Notes: generated by a model not told the origin, from the letters alone. A DNA stretch of 64,000 bases from Ophiura sarsii (GCA_035610835.1 CM069452.1:63512368-63576367), one strand, 5' to 3'; positions 54,045 through 64,000 are shown, counted from the first letter of the stretch. Numbers and translations: made by a program.

Positions 54045-54540
54045 ATGCCTAATGAGCGCAGCTATGCTTTGTTTAAAAGATAGCAGGTGCTATCTCAACG
54101 TCATTTAAACATTTTACATTATGTATTAACTTTAACGGTCGTTTTCTCAAAATGCGATTTTTGAAGATACACCCTTTTGCCAGATCAGGGTCGCGCTTTT
54201 AAAAGACGTTACTTGTGATAACATAAAGTAAAGACCACTGCACCGTTTAAAGTCCAGTAGGGCGTTGTGTACAGTATACGAGCAGATTGAAGCAGAAGCA
54301 AAAGATGAGAGGAGATGTTGATAGGCGTTAAATACGGGGGGGGGGGGGGGGGGGGCTCAATTATGAATACAGTTGTTATGCAGGCGCGTAATAAGCTTTC
54401 CCGGGGGGGGGGGGGGGGGTCTCAGAACACAATTTTCCTCCCGGTTTTGGTGTCTGTGGGAACAATTCGGGTAGTCTCAGCATTGTTTTTCTTGATCATG
54501 TTGATTGTGGAAATGGATTGATTTGACTGGGGCCCGGATA

Positions 54541-55240
54541 TTATACCACCGGGCTGGCAAGCTCTATTTCTCGGGCAGAAATCGACCAGAATTGCCCTGC
54601 GACTTCTGCTTTCTTTCGCGGCTCGTTAAACATGCTTCTTTAGCTAAAATAACCCGGTAAATGCCTGGGGTGTGGTGGGGGGAGGGGGGGGGGGCGGTAC
54701 TCGCCTAATACGGTATGTACATGCATGACATGTATATTTTACTCAACTTTTAGGCCTAGTACTTTCATCGTGTGTGTATTTTGTGTATTTTATCTCTGTA
54801 CAGCGCGCTTGGTCTTTTTTTTTTTACAAAAGGCGCTTTATAAAATGCTGTTTTAATAATATTATTAATAATAATAAACATTTGAAGAATAATTATTAAA
54901 AACTATTAAATCGAACGTGTTTTTTTTGTAGTTTTTTGTTTTATGATTGACAGATTGATGATTGATAGGAGAGATTTTACGCGTCCTTTCAAAGTTTGTG
55001 TTGGAACAACATGAAGGTAAAAATAAATCTTTTGGAGCAATTTTCAGTTTTTTTGTTCCATCACATTTTCATGGAATCGCCCATATATGACCGAGTCCCA
55101 TTATAAAATCAAGAATCGTTGGGGATTCGCGTATCGAAATACTAAAAGATTAAGTGTTACATGTCATTAGTAGAATTGGATTGATGATTGTATTTGTACA
55201 TTACGTGTTGTATCTGTATTGAATTACATGGTTCTCAGAT
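54541..55240. other. Anonymous sequence with ATA tract
   Basis: AGGCGCTTTATAAAATGCTG followed by ATAATA repeats (54,830-54,880) resembles the 9001-9060 repeat. A G-rich run lies at 54,672-54,695. No gene is seen. Confidence 0.45.
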
Positions 55241-55243
55241 GTA

Positions 55244-55903
55244 CCGGGTGGTTCAAAAAAAAGTTGACCCAAGTTCAAGGTAATTTTTCAACCACATTTA
55301 AAGTTTCAGAGAATTTCTGTTCACTTAGTCTTGATAAGCAGTAAGTTTTGAAATTATTCTGATAAAATGGTACATTTATCTTGGTTGGTTCTTCAGATAT
55401 GGTTCATTCCAGAAAGCATGCACAAAACTGCCTTGGCCACGGGAGCGTCCTTTAGTAGAGATGGAATGCACAAAGTGGACTTGCACACGATTGGTCACAA
55501 ATTGTAAAAATAGGAGAAAAAGAAAAAGGAGACATCTGAAACATCTGTCTGGTGCTTGACATTACCTACCTATACGTATCTACGTTTCTTTGTTGAATGT
55601 GAATGGCACATAAGCATAGAGATTGGGATACTTTGTCAGGGCGGGCTTTTCAATTCTGAATCTAGAGCATGATGTTTTGTTTAAGACAAAAACTAAATGA
55701 CGCTGCCGTGGACAAGTCAGTTTTGTACATGTTTCTGTAATGAATCATATCTGAAGAACCAAACAAGCTAAACGTGCCATCTTTACAGGATAATTGCAAA
55801 ACTTACTGCTGATTAAGACAAAGTAAACACAAATTATCTGAACCTTTAAATGTGGTTGAAAAATTACTTTGAACTTGGGTCAACTTTTTTTTGAACCACC
55901 CGG
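55244..55903. mobile_element. TIR element CCGGGTGGTTCAAAAAAAAG with TA target
   Basis: The left CCGGGTGGTTCAAAAAAAAG then TTGACCCAAGTTCAAGGTAA is mirrored at the right. The arms stay similar for about 190 bp (CTTGATAAGCAGTAAGTTTT, ATATGGTTCATTCCAGAAA). TA flanks both ends (55,242-55,243 and 55,904-55,905). It is 660 bp with no coding frame, a Tc1/mariner-style MITE by target preference. Confidence 0.88.
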
Positions 55904-56294
55904 TATAAGATGCAGAAATGAATTTAATATGCAATGTACACCCTTAAGGTGTTTGGCGCACTTTAGATCTAACCGACATTGTTTGCTAAGATTTCGTATA
56001 CATAAAGTTCTACCTTTCCTCCATTTATGAACGTAAATACACTGCCTCTACTCTCCGCATCCGCCCGCCGCGCATTGCCCCTCCCTCAAGTACATCCACG
56101 CCGACCAGCACACCACGCGCGCTGCCAAACACAAACTATAATGACTATTGCAAAGCAAGAGAAAAAACACCTAGCCGGGTTTGATTGCGAATGTCGTTTT
56201 AATTGACAAACACGAAATTCATATCTTTTGTTTAAAAATGACCCTAATTTACTGCATCAATGTTATGGAAATATTGAGTGTCAAACATATCACT
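55904..56294. other. Anonymous sequence
   Basis: Nothing is recognised apart from a CG-richer patch at 56,045-56,125. Confidence 0.4.
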
Positions 56295-56496
56295 GTTGTC
56301 TTTTATGAATTGGAATGTGTGCAAACATAAACATCGGCCTACATAGCAAATATGTGACAATAACCTTATTCAATACGTGGCAAAACAAATCGCTGCTATA
56401 CTACGAGGGTCATTCAATAAGTTCTACCTCCTCACTCATAACATCGCTAATATGAATGTCAGCCTCATGATATTTGTCATAATTATAGCTCTAAAT

Positions 56497-56912
56497 CAAG
56501 CGTGTGCAACCTGCGGCCCGCCGACCTCTAATCTGCGGCCCGCGAAGCAATCCTAACATTCCCATTGATGCGGCCCGTTTTAACCGGAACTCCCTAGTTT
56601 TACACAAATGATGGATTGATTTAGTGGTGTGCTCCCTTATAATTAGTAGGGTGACACGCTGCATTTAGTGAATATAACTCAAGGCGTGATTGTGTGATAA
56701 AATCCCTGGTTAAAATGGCGCTTGCAGCAGCAACAGCGAGTATAAAGAGGAAATTACACGAAGAGAAGTGGGTAGTCCATGAACAATGGACTTCCCCTTT
56801 CCCTATACTCCTCCTCCGGACGTGTTTGGAATGTTTGACAATCACTGCGGCCCGTGAATAGATCTCAAAATCACAATGCGGCCCGTGTGGTAGAAAAGGT
56901 TGCACATGCTTG
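56497..56912. mobile_element. hAT element with 8-bp target duplication CTCTAAAT
   Basis: The ends CAAGCGTGTGCAACC and GGTTGCACATGCTTG are inverted with one mismatch and flanked by exact CTCTAAAT (56,489-56,496 and 56,913-56,920). TGCGGCCCGC-type subterminal repeats are present on both sides. A short frame at 56,715 survives. The element is an internally deleted, non-autonomous hAT. Confidence 0.92.
56715..56861 (+). pseudogene. Relic N-terminus of a hAT transposase
   Basis: ATGGCGCTTGCAGCAGCAAC opens a 48-codon frame with SIKRKLHEEKWVVHEQW, which resembles the KRK...W start of GTF2IRD2/ZBED-like hAT transposases (recalled pattern). Similarity ends after about 25 codons at the deletion point. 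It supports the hAT assignment of the surrounding element. Confidence 0.5.
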
Positions 56913-57990
56913 CTCTAAATCATAGCTACATATTTATAGTAAAATATAATTGATATCTGTTTCACTTTTGTCATGATGCGATCAAAGTCAGAGAGAGATT
57001 TTGGATAACGGACACACAAAATGACCCTAAAGATAAATACATGTTTTTTTTAGTTTTCTCTCCGTATTGTATGATTAGATATAACAGCCAGATTTAAATA
57101 CTGAAAATAGAAAACAATGGATGATTTCTAAATATAATACTGTATTATCATATAAATCAGATTGTAGGCAATATTAACTTTTGTGGGCTAGCAAATAGTA
57201 TAATATCAACTCGAATGTATCACAACGTCCTTAGCATACTTGAATACTGCTATTCAGTCAAATGTTCGTTGTTAAAAGTCAAGCCACAGTAATGCCTCGG
57301 ATGTTAAATCTTAATATGATAGTTATTTTACGAGTTTTTCTTATATACAACCATTACAATAGTCAACCAGGTAGTCAGTGATAGAAAATTGTCTATTCAA
57401 GTGACTTCAAATATATCCATTTAGTCCTGTATATTGAAGATGTCTTGTTTCTTATGAAAAACAAATATGACTTTTGCAGCGGTTTTCTAGGGTAGGGTTA
57501 TAATCAATGGCTGTCCATGTCTCGTTCCGGCTAATTAGAGGGCATTTTATTCCAAAGAAATCAGTCACTTTATTGTTTATAGACTGTTCAAGAGATATAT
57601 GTAATTTAGAACGGTTTTATAGGTAAGTTTTGTCGCTTAGAATTGGCCAAATTCATAGCATCTAGGAGAAATGTTGCTGTTTTTTATCCGTTTCCGTCGC
57701 GCTAAATGGTAGTTTGGTTTTCACTGCATCTACAGAAAAGTAACACCAGTACTCAGACCAAATTACTATGGATTTGTAGCTGAGATCTAATGCTACAATT
57801 GTGAAATATTTCATACGACCGGCTTATTTAATAGCAAAGTTATGAGGTAGGAGGTAGAACTTATTGAATGACCCTCGTAGTATAGCAGCGATTTGTTTTG
57901 CCACGTATTGAATAAGGTTATTGTCACATATTTGCTATGTAGGCCGATGTTTATGTTTGCACACATTCCAATTCATAAAAGACAACAGAA

Positions 57991-58145
57991 AATAAATATT
58001 TTGATGCGAAATATTTATTTTACAACATTGACGATAACATCTAGTCATACATTATACTAGATAGTGAATTAAAAATAGACTTTATTCAGTCCATCGTGAA
58101 ATATCTCTTGTTCAAGTGTGTATGAAAATATCAATCTATATGTTT
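57991..58145. other. Anonymous AT-rich spacer
   Basis: Nothing is recognised. Confidence 0.35.
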
Positions 58146-58147
58146 GA

Positions 58148-58400
58148 AAATATCAATATTTTACTACAGATTGAAAACTTTTCAATCGAAAAACGATTGA
58201 AATTTCAATCAATAGATTAAAATTCCAATCGTTTTTCGATTCAAACGTTATCAATTCGTGTTTGTATTTGGAAAGCATCGATAAACCTTTTCCTTTAAAA
58301 GGATTGACTCTCAATCTTAGATTTGTCCCTCTAAGCAATCGGTGAAAGGTTGAAAATTCAATCTAAAAGATTGAGATTTCAATCTTATTATTTAAGAGAG
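58148..58400. repeat. MITE-like cluster of ATTGAAA/TTTCAAT motifs
   Basis: AGATTGAAAACTTTTCAATC, AAAACGATTGAAATTTCAAT, CCAATCGTTTTTCGATT and TTGAAAATTCAATCTAAAAG alternate orientation over 250 bp. GTTTGTATTTGGAAAGCATC with GATAAACCTTT reappears inverted at 58,735 and 58,835. Boundaries are unclear. Confidence 0.6.
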
Positions 58401-59100
58401 TAGGCCCTAATGAACATTTTGTGAAACCTCTCGATTTTGGGTAGCTCTAGATAATTGATCATATCTCAGGATTAACAAATCAGGTGTTTAGTCTTTCCAT
58501 ATTGTATTTCATCTTACACCAAATCTTAGAACTTCATGGTCAACAAATTGGGTAAACGCGTGCACCCTTTTATAGGGACACCCTCCAGTATGAAAAATCC
58601 CACCATGTGGCGGGTTTTCACAGATCGCACCACATCAATAATATGGTATTTTGCAATCACAATTCTTCTTTTTCTTTTTATCATAAAATAGTAAACATTA
58701 TAAAAGGACTATATGAATGAACAATAAAGTACAAGGTTTATCGATGTTTTTTCAAATACTAACACGAATGCTAACGTGAGTATTGTCTTAAAAGGAATAA
58801 ATGAATGAACAATCTTGAAAAAGGGAAAGGTTTATCGATGCTTTCCAAATACAAACACGAATTGTAACGCGGGAGTATTGACATGATTAATATGTTTGTC
58901 GATTTTGTTTGGAAACCGTAAAATAGTTATTTTTGTAAATCCTATTATGACTAATTATATAGGCCTATTGTTGTTGCAAAAAGAAGAAGCAAAAACTAAC
59001 ACAATGAAGCGCATTTATTCTGATAATGATATTTGCCAATTTCCTCATCATTGCTCAATGCAAATTGTGTTGAAAATCTAACCAATTAGATAATGAAGAG
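58401..59100. other. Anonymous sequence with duplicated segment
   Basis: AAGG.TTATCGATG.TTT.CAAATAC.AACACGAAT occurs at about 58,733 and 58,828, about 95 bp apart. No gene is seen. Confidence 0.5.
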
Positions 59101-59101
59101 T

Positions 59102-59462
59102 TTTAAGGGGCTGTCAACTGCCTTAACTTATTCATATAATCCATATAAAAGTATACATTTTCTTGAAGGGAAGGCTTCAATAAATCTTACAGAACAATCT
59201 TACGGGATTGTTCATAAACTATTGCAAATTTAGTAACATTCAGTTTATGTTGGAATGCTAGGCGTACGGATATCGGAAATTACACGAATTTCACGTTAAG
59301 ATTAATGTAGGCAGAACTAAATTGTTTTGTTTTCTAATTGTTATTGGTGTTATGATTAATTAATCAGTACTCTAGAACACAAAGAATAGTATTCAACATT
59401 TGAGTCATAGTTCAATAATAATAGCACTCACAAAATTCAAAGAATGACTTCCTTGAATACCC
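59102..59462. mobile_element. Fold-back family member (diverged)
   Basis: It opens with AAGGGGCTGTCAACTGCC and CATATAAAAGTATACATTTT, and closes with AGCACTCACAAAATTCAAAG and CCTTGAATACCCCT, the same termini as 48,616-49,038 and 45,721-46,112. The interior is diverged. Confidence 0.6.
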
Positions 59463-59914
59463 CTAAGATACAATAATTAGATTAAAGAAGTACGATTTCA
59501 TTTGATTCTATAGTAGTATGTCCCCGATGATAAATCAAGTTCAAAGATTCTAATAATGAGTTTATCTTAATAGTCTAAACGAAGCATTTATTTACCAAAT
59601 CATTATGATTGAAACATACACATATATTCTTGAATAGGCGTAATTTGTAATATTCCAAATTGATGCAAAAATATATTTAAAAAACAAGACTCATGGTCAA
59701 CAAAAAAACTGTTTTTAGGTATTGAAAAATAATATTAAATACACTTTTGGATGAGGTGTTCAATCGTCCTGTAATAAGACTTTGGCGTTGAAGTCTCTTT
59801 TTAGGGTAAATAACAGGTGGTTATTAGCCAAATCAACCGAACAAATTAATAAGAAATGGTTTATTGACGTCACCTTTTTGACCCGATATACCATCATTCA
59901 AATGGACGTAAAAT

Positions 59915-61029
59915 GTAGGCCTATCTCTAAAAGGTGGATGTTGACCATAATTTAAAAAAAACACCCAGAAAACCTATACAATGCCTCGAGTTGATTAAAT
60001 ACTCAATAGTAGAGTCATAATCTTTGATTCCGTGACCATTTTCTTCCTACCTTGGTTTCATTGTGAATTTGTCAACTAGAGCCATTTTAAAAGAAAATGA
60101 GCTCCCATGCATTTCTCAAAAGTGACGGGATGTTCTTTAATAGCGCAAATTCCAAAATGGCCGCCATACAGGGGTCTGAAAATTCAAATGAATTTAATTA
60201 AGCTAAAAAGCCTACCAAATTGTTCGCCTGAGCACAAGGATTCCGAAAAAGTATAGTTTGCCCTACTTCCGATGTTTGGTTAGCGAGTTATGGGGTCAAA
60301 CGTAAAAACGTCGTTGACCTTTGCATATGGGGTCAAAATTTAAACTTGCTCCGATTTTGAAAATTGATATCTCAAATTGTTCGTCTGATTGCAACTTAAT
60401 GCCAGAAATGATAGTTTTTACCACCTAGAGTGTCTGTTGTACCTTAAAAAGGGGTCAAAAGGTCAGGTTCTATAGAGGTCAGTATACTTTGACCTTTTGA
60501 CCCACACAAAATATTCCCGGTGGTAAAAAAAATTACTATTTCTGGAATCCTTGTGATCATACGAATAATATGAGATATTGTTTTTCAAAATCGGAGCAAG
60601 TTTAAATTTTGACCCCATATGCAAAGGTCAACGACCTTTTTACGTTTGACCCCATAACTTGTTAACCAAACATCGGAAGTAAGGCAAACTATACCTCATT
60701 CGGAATCCTTGTGCTCAGGCGAACAATTTGGTAGGCTTCTTGGCTTAATTAAAGCCATTTGAATTTTCGGACCCCTGTACGGCGGCCATTTTGGAATTTG
60801 CGCTATTAAAGAACATTCCCGTCACTTTTGAGAAATGCATGGGAGCTCATTTTCTTTTTAAATGGTTCTAGTTGACAAATTCACAAAGAAACCAAGGTAG
60901 GAAGAAAATGGTCACGGAATCCAAGATTATGACTCTACTATTGAGTATTTAATCAACTCGAGGCATTGTATAGGTTTTTGGGTGGTTTTTTAAATTATGG
61001 TCAACATCCACCTTTTAGAGATAGGCCTA
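59915..61029. repeat. 1.1-kb palindrome
   Basis: Two arms of about 530 bp meet near 60,475. Matching landmarks include TAGGCCTATCTCTAAAAGGT, GAGTTGATTAAATACTCAAT, AAATGGCCGCC, CAAATTGTTCGCCTGAGCAC and CATATGGGGTCAAAATTTAA, each with its complement on the other side. The outer 95 bp of each arm belongs to the surrounding segmental duplication, so flanking DNA was included in the inversion, not just an inserted element. Confidence 0.9.
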
Positions 61030-61087
61030 CTACAATGAAATTTACAAGATCTTTTAAAGCAGTCATTTCTATCAACACCACAATTAT

Positions 61088-62217
61088 CGCAATTACCATG
61101 AAAACGTAAGAAGAATAATTGAACTAGGTGTGGCTAAAAATAACGTTAGAACTGGGGAAGGTGGGGTAATGGCGGACGCGGGGTAATCGCGGACAGGGCT
61201 GTATCTAAAGGCAGGTGAAAGAAGGTGGTATTTTGCCACCCTATGATGTTAGGTGCCTCTCCATTGAAATCACACAAAACCTAAATGGGATGGTTGTCTC
61301 GCAAATTCTCGCGAGAATTACAAAAATCACTTTTTGGGCAAGTTGATATTTTGGTGCATTAATTTCTCTTTGAAACTGGTATTTCTACATCAAGGAAAAC
61401 AAAGTCTTATTATTTTTTTATGTAATGTATGATACCTTCTGATAAAAAAGAAATGAATTCGGAGTCACAATGATGAGCATAATAATAAGAGAGGATGTGC
61501 CCATACATTGTACATGGATTGGGGTAATCCCGGACATGTACCGTTTCCATGGTAACCAATATGGGCATTGGGCGTGGTCAATTTAACATCATAAATCGGT
61601 AATAGTTGTTGACCATATAAATATGTGACATTGTTCTTTGATTTCTGCTACACTTTTAAAAAGCGTATTTTTTAACTCCCATTGAAATGCTATATTCCAA
61701 TAAAAAAGAGAGCTGCCATTGATAAATACGGTCCGGGATTACCCCCAGAGTGTGGGGTAATGCCGGACGACGCCATTTTTTTTTATTGCGTCGTAGCTTC
61801 GAATTTCAAAATGATGAGTTGATAAAAACTTGATAAAAGGGTAGAACCTTCACAGTGCTTTGTGTTTACATGATTTTTATTGTTATATGACGTATTATAT
61901 GTGTGTTATACCTCTCTAACAAAATGTGTCCGCCATTACCCCACCTTCCCCTAGCTGATTCAGTCAACCTGAATTTTATAACATTCTTATAATAAATTGC
62001 TGGTTTCACACAATATGCTATACGAATCCATATGACCTGCGCTAGAATATTATTCGCCTCCATACAGGCCAAATTATTTAATCATTTCACAATATTAAAT
62101 GTGTATGAAACAATCAAATCCACTTTCCCATTATAGTTTTTTTTAAATTAATTCTCGGTCATTACCCCTGCAAACTTTAAGCCTGAGAGATTTTATTTTC
62201 AAATGATTAAAGAAGAA
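61088..62217. other. Insertion relative to paralogous copy 1
   Basis: In copy 1 CACCACAATTATAAAATTAT runs on without interruption. Here 1.1 kb separates CACAATTATCGCAA from AATTATTATCTTATC. The GGGGTAATGG element accounts for about 800 bp; the remainder is anonymous. Confidence 0.6.
61154..61951. mobile_element. TIR element with GGGGTAATGGCGGAC motif
   Basis: The ends are GGGGAAGGTGGGGTAATGGC and GCCATTACCCCACCTTCCCC, with TA on the right and a changed CT on the left. The terminal motif recurs inside as GGGGTAATCGCGGAC, GGGGTAATCCCGGAC and GGGGTAATGCCGGAC, in both orientations. The architecture parallels 51,718-53,567. Confidence 0.85.
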
Positions 62218-62363
62218 AATTATTATCTTATCTTCAACGAAACTTCGATCATTAATCATATCTCTCAGAACAAATTATGACAATGTTTGGTCACGACACA
62301 TTTTCAATTAACCCGCTTGCCTAGCAAGTTAATTTACTTATAGCTCAACAAATAAGTGAAAAA

Positions 62364-62475
62364 CATGTTGAAATAACATTTACATGTCGACATTTTCAAT
62401 TAACCCGCTTATACCTGGCAAGTTAAATTGCGTTAGCTCAACAAATAAGTGAAAAACATGTTGAAATACATTTAC
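62364..62475. repeat. Local 104-bp tandem duplication
   Basis: ATTTTCAATTAACCCGCTT...AACAAATAAGTGAAAAACAT and GTTGAAAT.ACATTTACATGT occur twice in succession, but only once in the paralog at 51,635-51,720. Confidence 0.75.
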
Positions 62476-62628
62476 ATGTCGCGCGCCTAAATTGTAGAGT
62501 GCTTTGCTTTAATATTGTCACTAGAGATTCTCACAATTTAAAGTGTATAATGGGCGCAGCTATATGCTTTGTTTAAAAGATAGCAGGTGCTATCTCAACG
62601 TCATTTAAACATTTTACATTATATATGT

Positions 62629-62916
62629 CAGGCCCGTAAGAAGGGGGGGGGCGATCCCCCCTTTGAAAATCTTCCCCGGAAAATGTGTACACAGATGAAA
62701 AAATTTCGCGCGCTACGCGCGCATTTGTCTTCCCAAAATGCAATATTCTTTGCTACAAGCTTGTTTAGAGCCAAAATGTACCTCGATCGTGCAAAAAATA
62801 GGTGCAAATTCGAAAATGTTCGCGCGCTACGAGCGCGCATATTTGACTCACAAATATCTTCCGGTGATTTTTTTTTGAAAACGCTCCACCTTTGAAAAAA
62901 GTGTTTTACGGCCCTG
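62629..62916. mobile_element. hAT-like insertion, CAGGCCCGTAAG / TTTTACGGCCCTG
   Basis: It is absent from the paralog at about 54,125 (ACATTATGTATTAACTTTAA). The TIRs are short (CAGGCCGTA-like) with a G run just inside. The interior carries CGCGCGCTACGCGCGC at 62,706 and a variant at 62,819, plus the inverted GCAATATTCTTTGCTACAAG block shared with 46,273-46,608. The target duplication is imperfect (TATATGT against TATGTAG). Confidence 0.7.
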
Positions 62917-63129
62917 TATGTAGGCCTATTAACTTTAACGGTCGTTTTCTCAAAATTCGATTTTTGAAGATACACCCTTTTGCCAGATCAGGGTAGCGCT
63001 TTTAAAAGACGTTCCTTGTGATAACATAAAGTAAAGACCACTGTACCGTTTAAAGTCCAGTAGGGCGTTGTGTACAGTATACGAGCAGATTGAAGCAGAA
63101 GCAAAAGATGAGAGGAGATGTTGATGGCG

Positions 63130-63250
63130 TTAAATACGGGGGTGGGGGGTGGGGGGGGGGGGGGGGGCTCAATTATGAATACAGTTGTTAGGCAGGCGCG
63201 TAGCAAGCTTTCCCGGTTCAGGGGGCCGGGGGGGGGGGGGCAGAATAAGT
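63130..63250. repeat. Poly-G tracts
   Basis: Interrupted G runs at about 63,139-63,167 and 63,228-63,240 correspond to those at 54,336-54,355 and 54,404-54,419 in copy 1, so they predate the duplication. Confidence 0.8.
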
Positions 63251-63417
63251 TTCCTCCCGGTTTTGGTGTCTGTGGGAACAATTCGGGTAGTCTCAGCATT
63301 GTTTTTCTTGATCATGTTGATTGTGGAAATGGATTGATTTGACTGGGGCCCGGATATTATACCAGGCTGGCAAGCTCTATTTCCCGGCAGAAATCGACCA
63401 GAATTGCCCTGCGACTA

Positions 63418-64000
63418 AGGACCGTTCATAAATACTTTGGTTGGGGGGGGGGGGGGGGGGGCTGGATAATTTCATTTTTGGTATCAAAACTTTGTTGACC
63501 CCCCCCCCCCTCCCGCCATGCTACAAACTTTTTTGACCTCCCCCTGTATTACTGCCTGCACCTGAAACTTTCTTGCCCCCCCCCCCCCCCACCCCCCACC
63601 GTTCACTGTTATCAAGTTCAGAGAACATCTATATGTTATCTTTTATGGGATTTTTTAAAGAATTTGACCGTGTATCATATTCTATTTTGATGGACGCATC
63701 ACATCTAGGAGGGCAGGTTGTAGAATCTAGAATGAATCAGAACTCCCACTGCAAGGTATCTTTGGCCATGGTCTTTAATCCCCTGAATAATTTCACATAT
63801 TTATGCACGGATCTCTCTTAGCTCTGTTCATGAAACCAATTAGGATGCTCCAAGTATATATCCTGGCTCTGAATACTATGTGCTCGCAATTGTTGTTTGC
63901 TATTGATATGAATTTGCCCTTCATTCTTTTTTAGCTGGGTGCTCGGGGGTAATACATGAACATAGGTCCGTGAAAAATTAGGTCCAACAAATTAGCTCTT
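63418..64000. other. Partial TIR-like start with G/C runs, then anonymous sequence
   Basis: AAGGACCGTTCATAAATACT then TTGG at 63,417 resembles the GGGAGTGTTCAGAAATACTT end of the 2043-2892 element and is likewise followed by a G run and C runs (63,499-63,600). The right end is not in view. From 63,600 on nothing is recognised. Confidence 0.4.

Larger units (their letters stand above)
50930..54540. repeat. Segmental duplication, copy 1 (paralog of 59,460-63,400)
   Basis: Blocks 50,930-51,717, 53,568-53,645 and 54,045-54,540 align in order with the second copy (for example GATGAGGTGTTCAATCGTCC, GAGTTGATTAAATACTCAA, TCAACGAAACTTCGATCATT, ATAGCAGGTGCTATCTCAAC, TAAAGTCCAGTAGGGCGTTG). Insertions at 51,718-53,567 and about 53,646-54,044 are absent from the other copy. 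No protein-coding gene is visible in either. Confidence 0.85.
56295..57990. mobile_element. 1.7-kb long-TIR element with embedded TACGAGGGTCATTCAATAAG
   Basis: Arms of about 150 bp, from TGTTGTCTTTTATGAATTGG at the left to its complement ending at 57,990, are nearly identical. Within each arm is TACGAGGGTCATTCAATAAG then TTCTACCTCC, which by itself resembles a mariner-type terminus (56,402-57,879). Either the whole arm is the TIR, or a mariner-like element inserted and its flank was inverted and duplicated. A hAT element is nested at 56,497-56,912. The interior has no transposase. Confidence 0.75.
59460..63400. repeat. Segmental duplication, copy 2 (paralog of 50,930-54,540)
   Basis: Blocks 59,460-60,008, 61,030-61,087, 62,218-62,628 and 62,917-63,400 align with copy 1. 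Extra material here comprises the 59,915-61,029 palindrome, 61,088-62,217 (with a TIR element), a local duplication at about 62,364-62,475 and the 62,629-62,916 insertion. Confidence 0.85.

Noticed and set aside
53552..54083. Three overlapping open frames of 120-151 codons
   Set aside because: They arise from the CGCACGGTCACAAA repeat and a pyrimidine-only tract, giving runs of Phe/Ser/Pro/Leu or Lys/Glu/Gly.

Overview
The window looks like a repeat-dense, AT-rich genome segment from a marine invertebrate deuterostome, most likely an echinoderm. Genes are sparse and split by introns with GT/AG borders. There is no prokaryotic operon structure. Non-LTR retrotransposon remnants, tRNA-derived repeats and very many terminal-inverted-repeat (TIR) elements fill the space. 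The organism assignment is an inference from genome style and from the receptor family, not a direct identification.

Convincing host genes are few. Two closely related, two-exon, seven-transmembrane receptors lie on the minus strand: gene A (exon 1 16184-16871, exon 2 11966-12282) and gene B (exon 1 47389-48079, exon 2 45303-45646). In both, exon 1 ends AAAG|GTAAGG and exon 2 begins after CTTACAG, in the same phase, giving predicted proteins of 334 and 344 residues. They resemble divergent melatonin-receptor-like class A GPCRs, but the three usual activation motifs are altered: NGY in place of DRY/NRY, no CWxP in TM6, and TGxxY in place of NPxxY. A plus-strand exon at 25082-25289 encodes the end of TM7 and tail of a third, related receptor. 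No partner exons were seen for it.

Layout: 1-11,900 is repeats, including a 1.27 kb TIR element (7133-8403) whose empty site is visible at about 42,406. 11,966-17,350 is receptor gene A, its intron loaded with a reverse transcriptase remnant, two piggyBac-like MITEs carrying a tRNA-Thr-like module, and a 1.7 kb TIR element. 17,400-25,000 holds TIR elements, a second reverse transcriptase remnant and a nested pair of hAT elements with visible 8-bp target duplications. 25,000-29,200 holds the third receptor exon and otherwise anonymous sequence. 29,246-32,324 is a long-TIR element enclosing a decayed gene for a CXC-motif protein. 35,467-36,735 is a hAT-like element containing a satellite of about 110 bp. 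37,246-41,903 is bounded by a near-perfect 139-bp inverted repeat. 45,300-48,620 is receptor gene B. 50,930-54,540 and 59,460-63,400 are paralogous segments distinguished by different insertions, including a palindrome of about 1.1 kb.

The most useful internal evidence is paralogy. Several repeated segments have one copy with an insertion and one without, so element boundaries and target duplications can be read directly. The most unusual themes are the receptor pair with altered microswitches, the TIR element carrying a CXC-type gene, TIR elements that contain first-exon-like pieces ending at splice donors, and elements whose interior repeats their own terminal motif.
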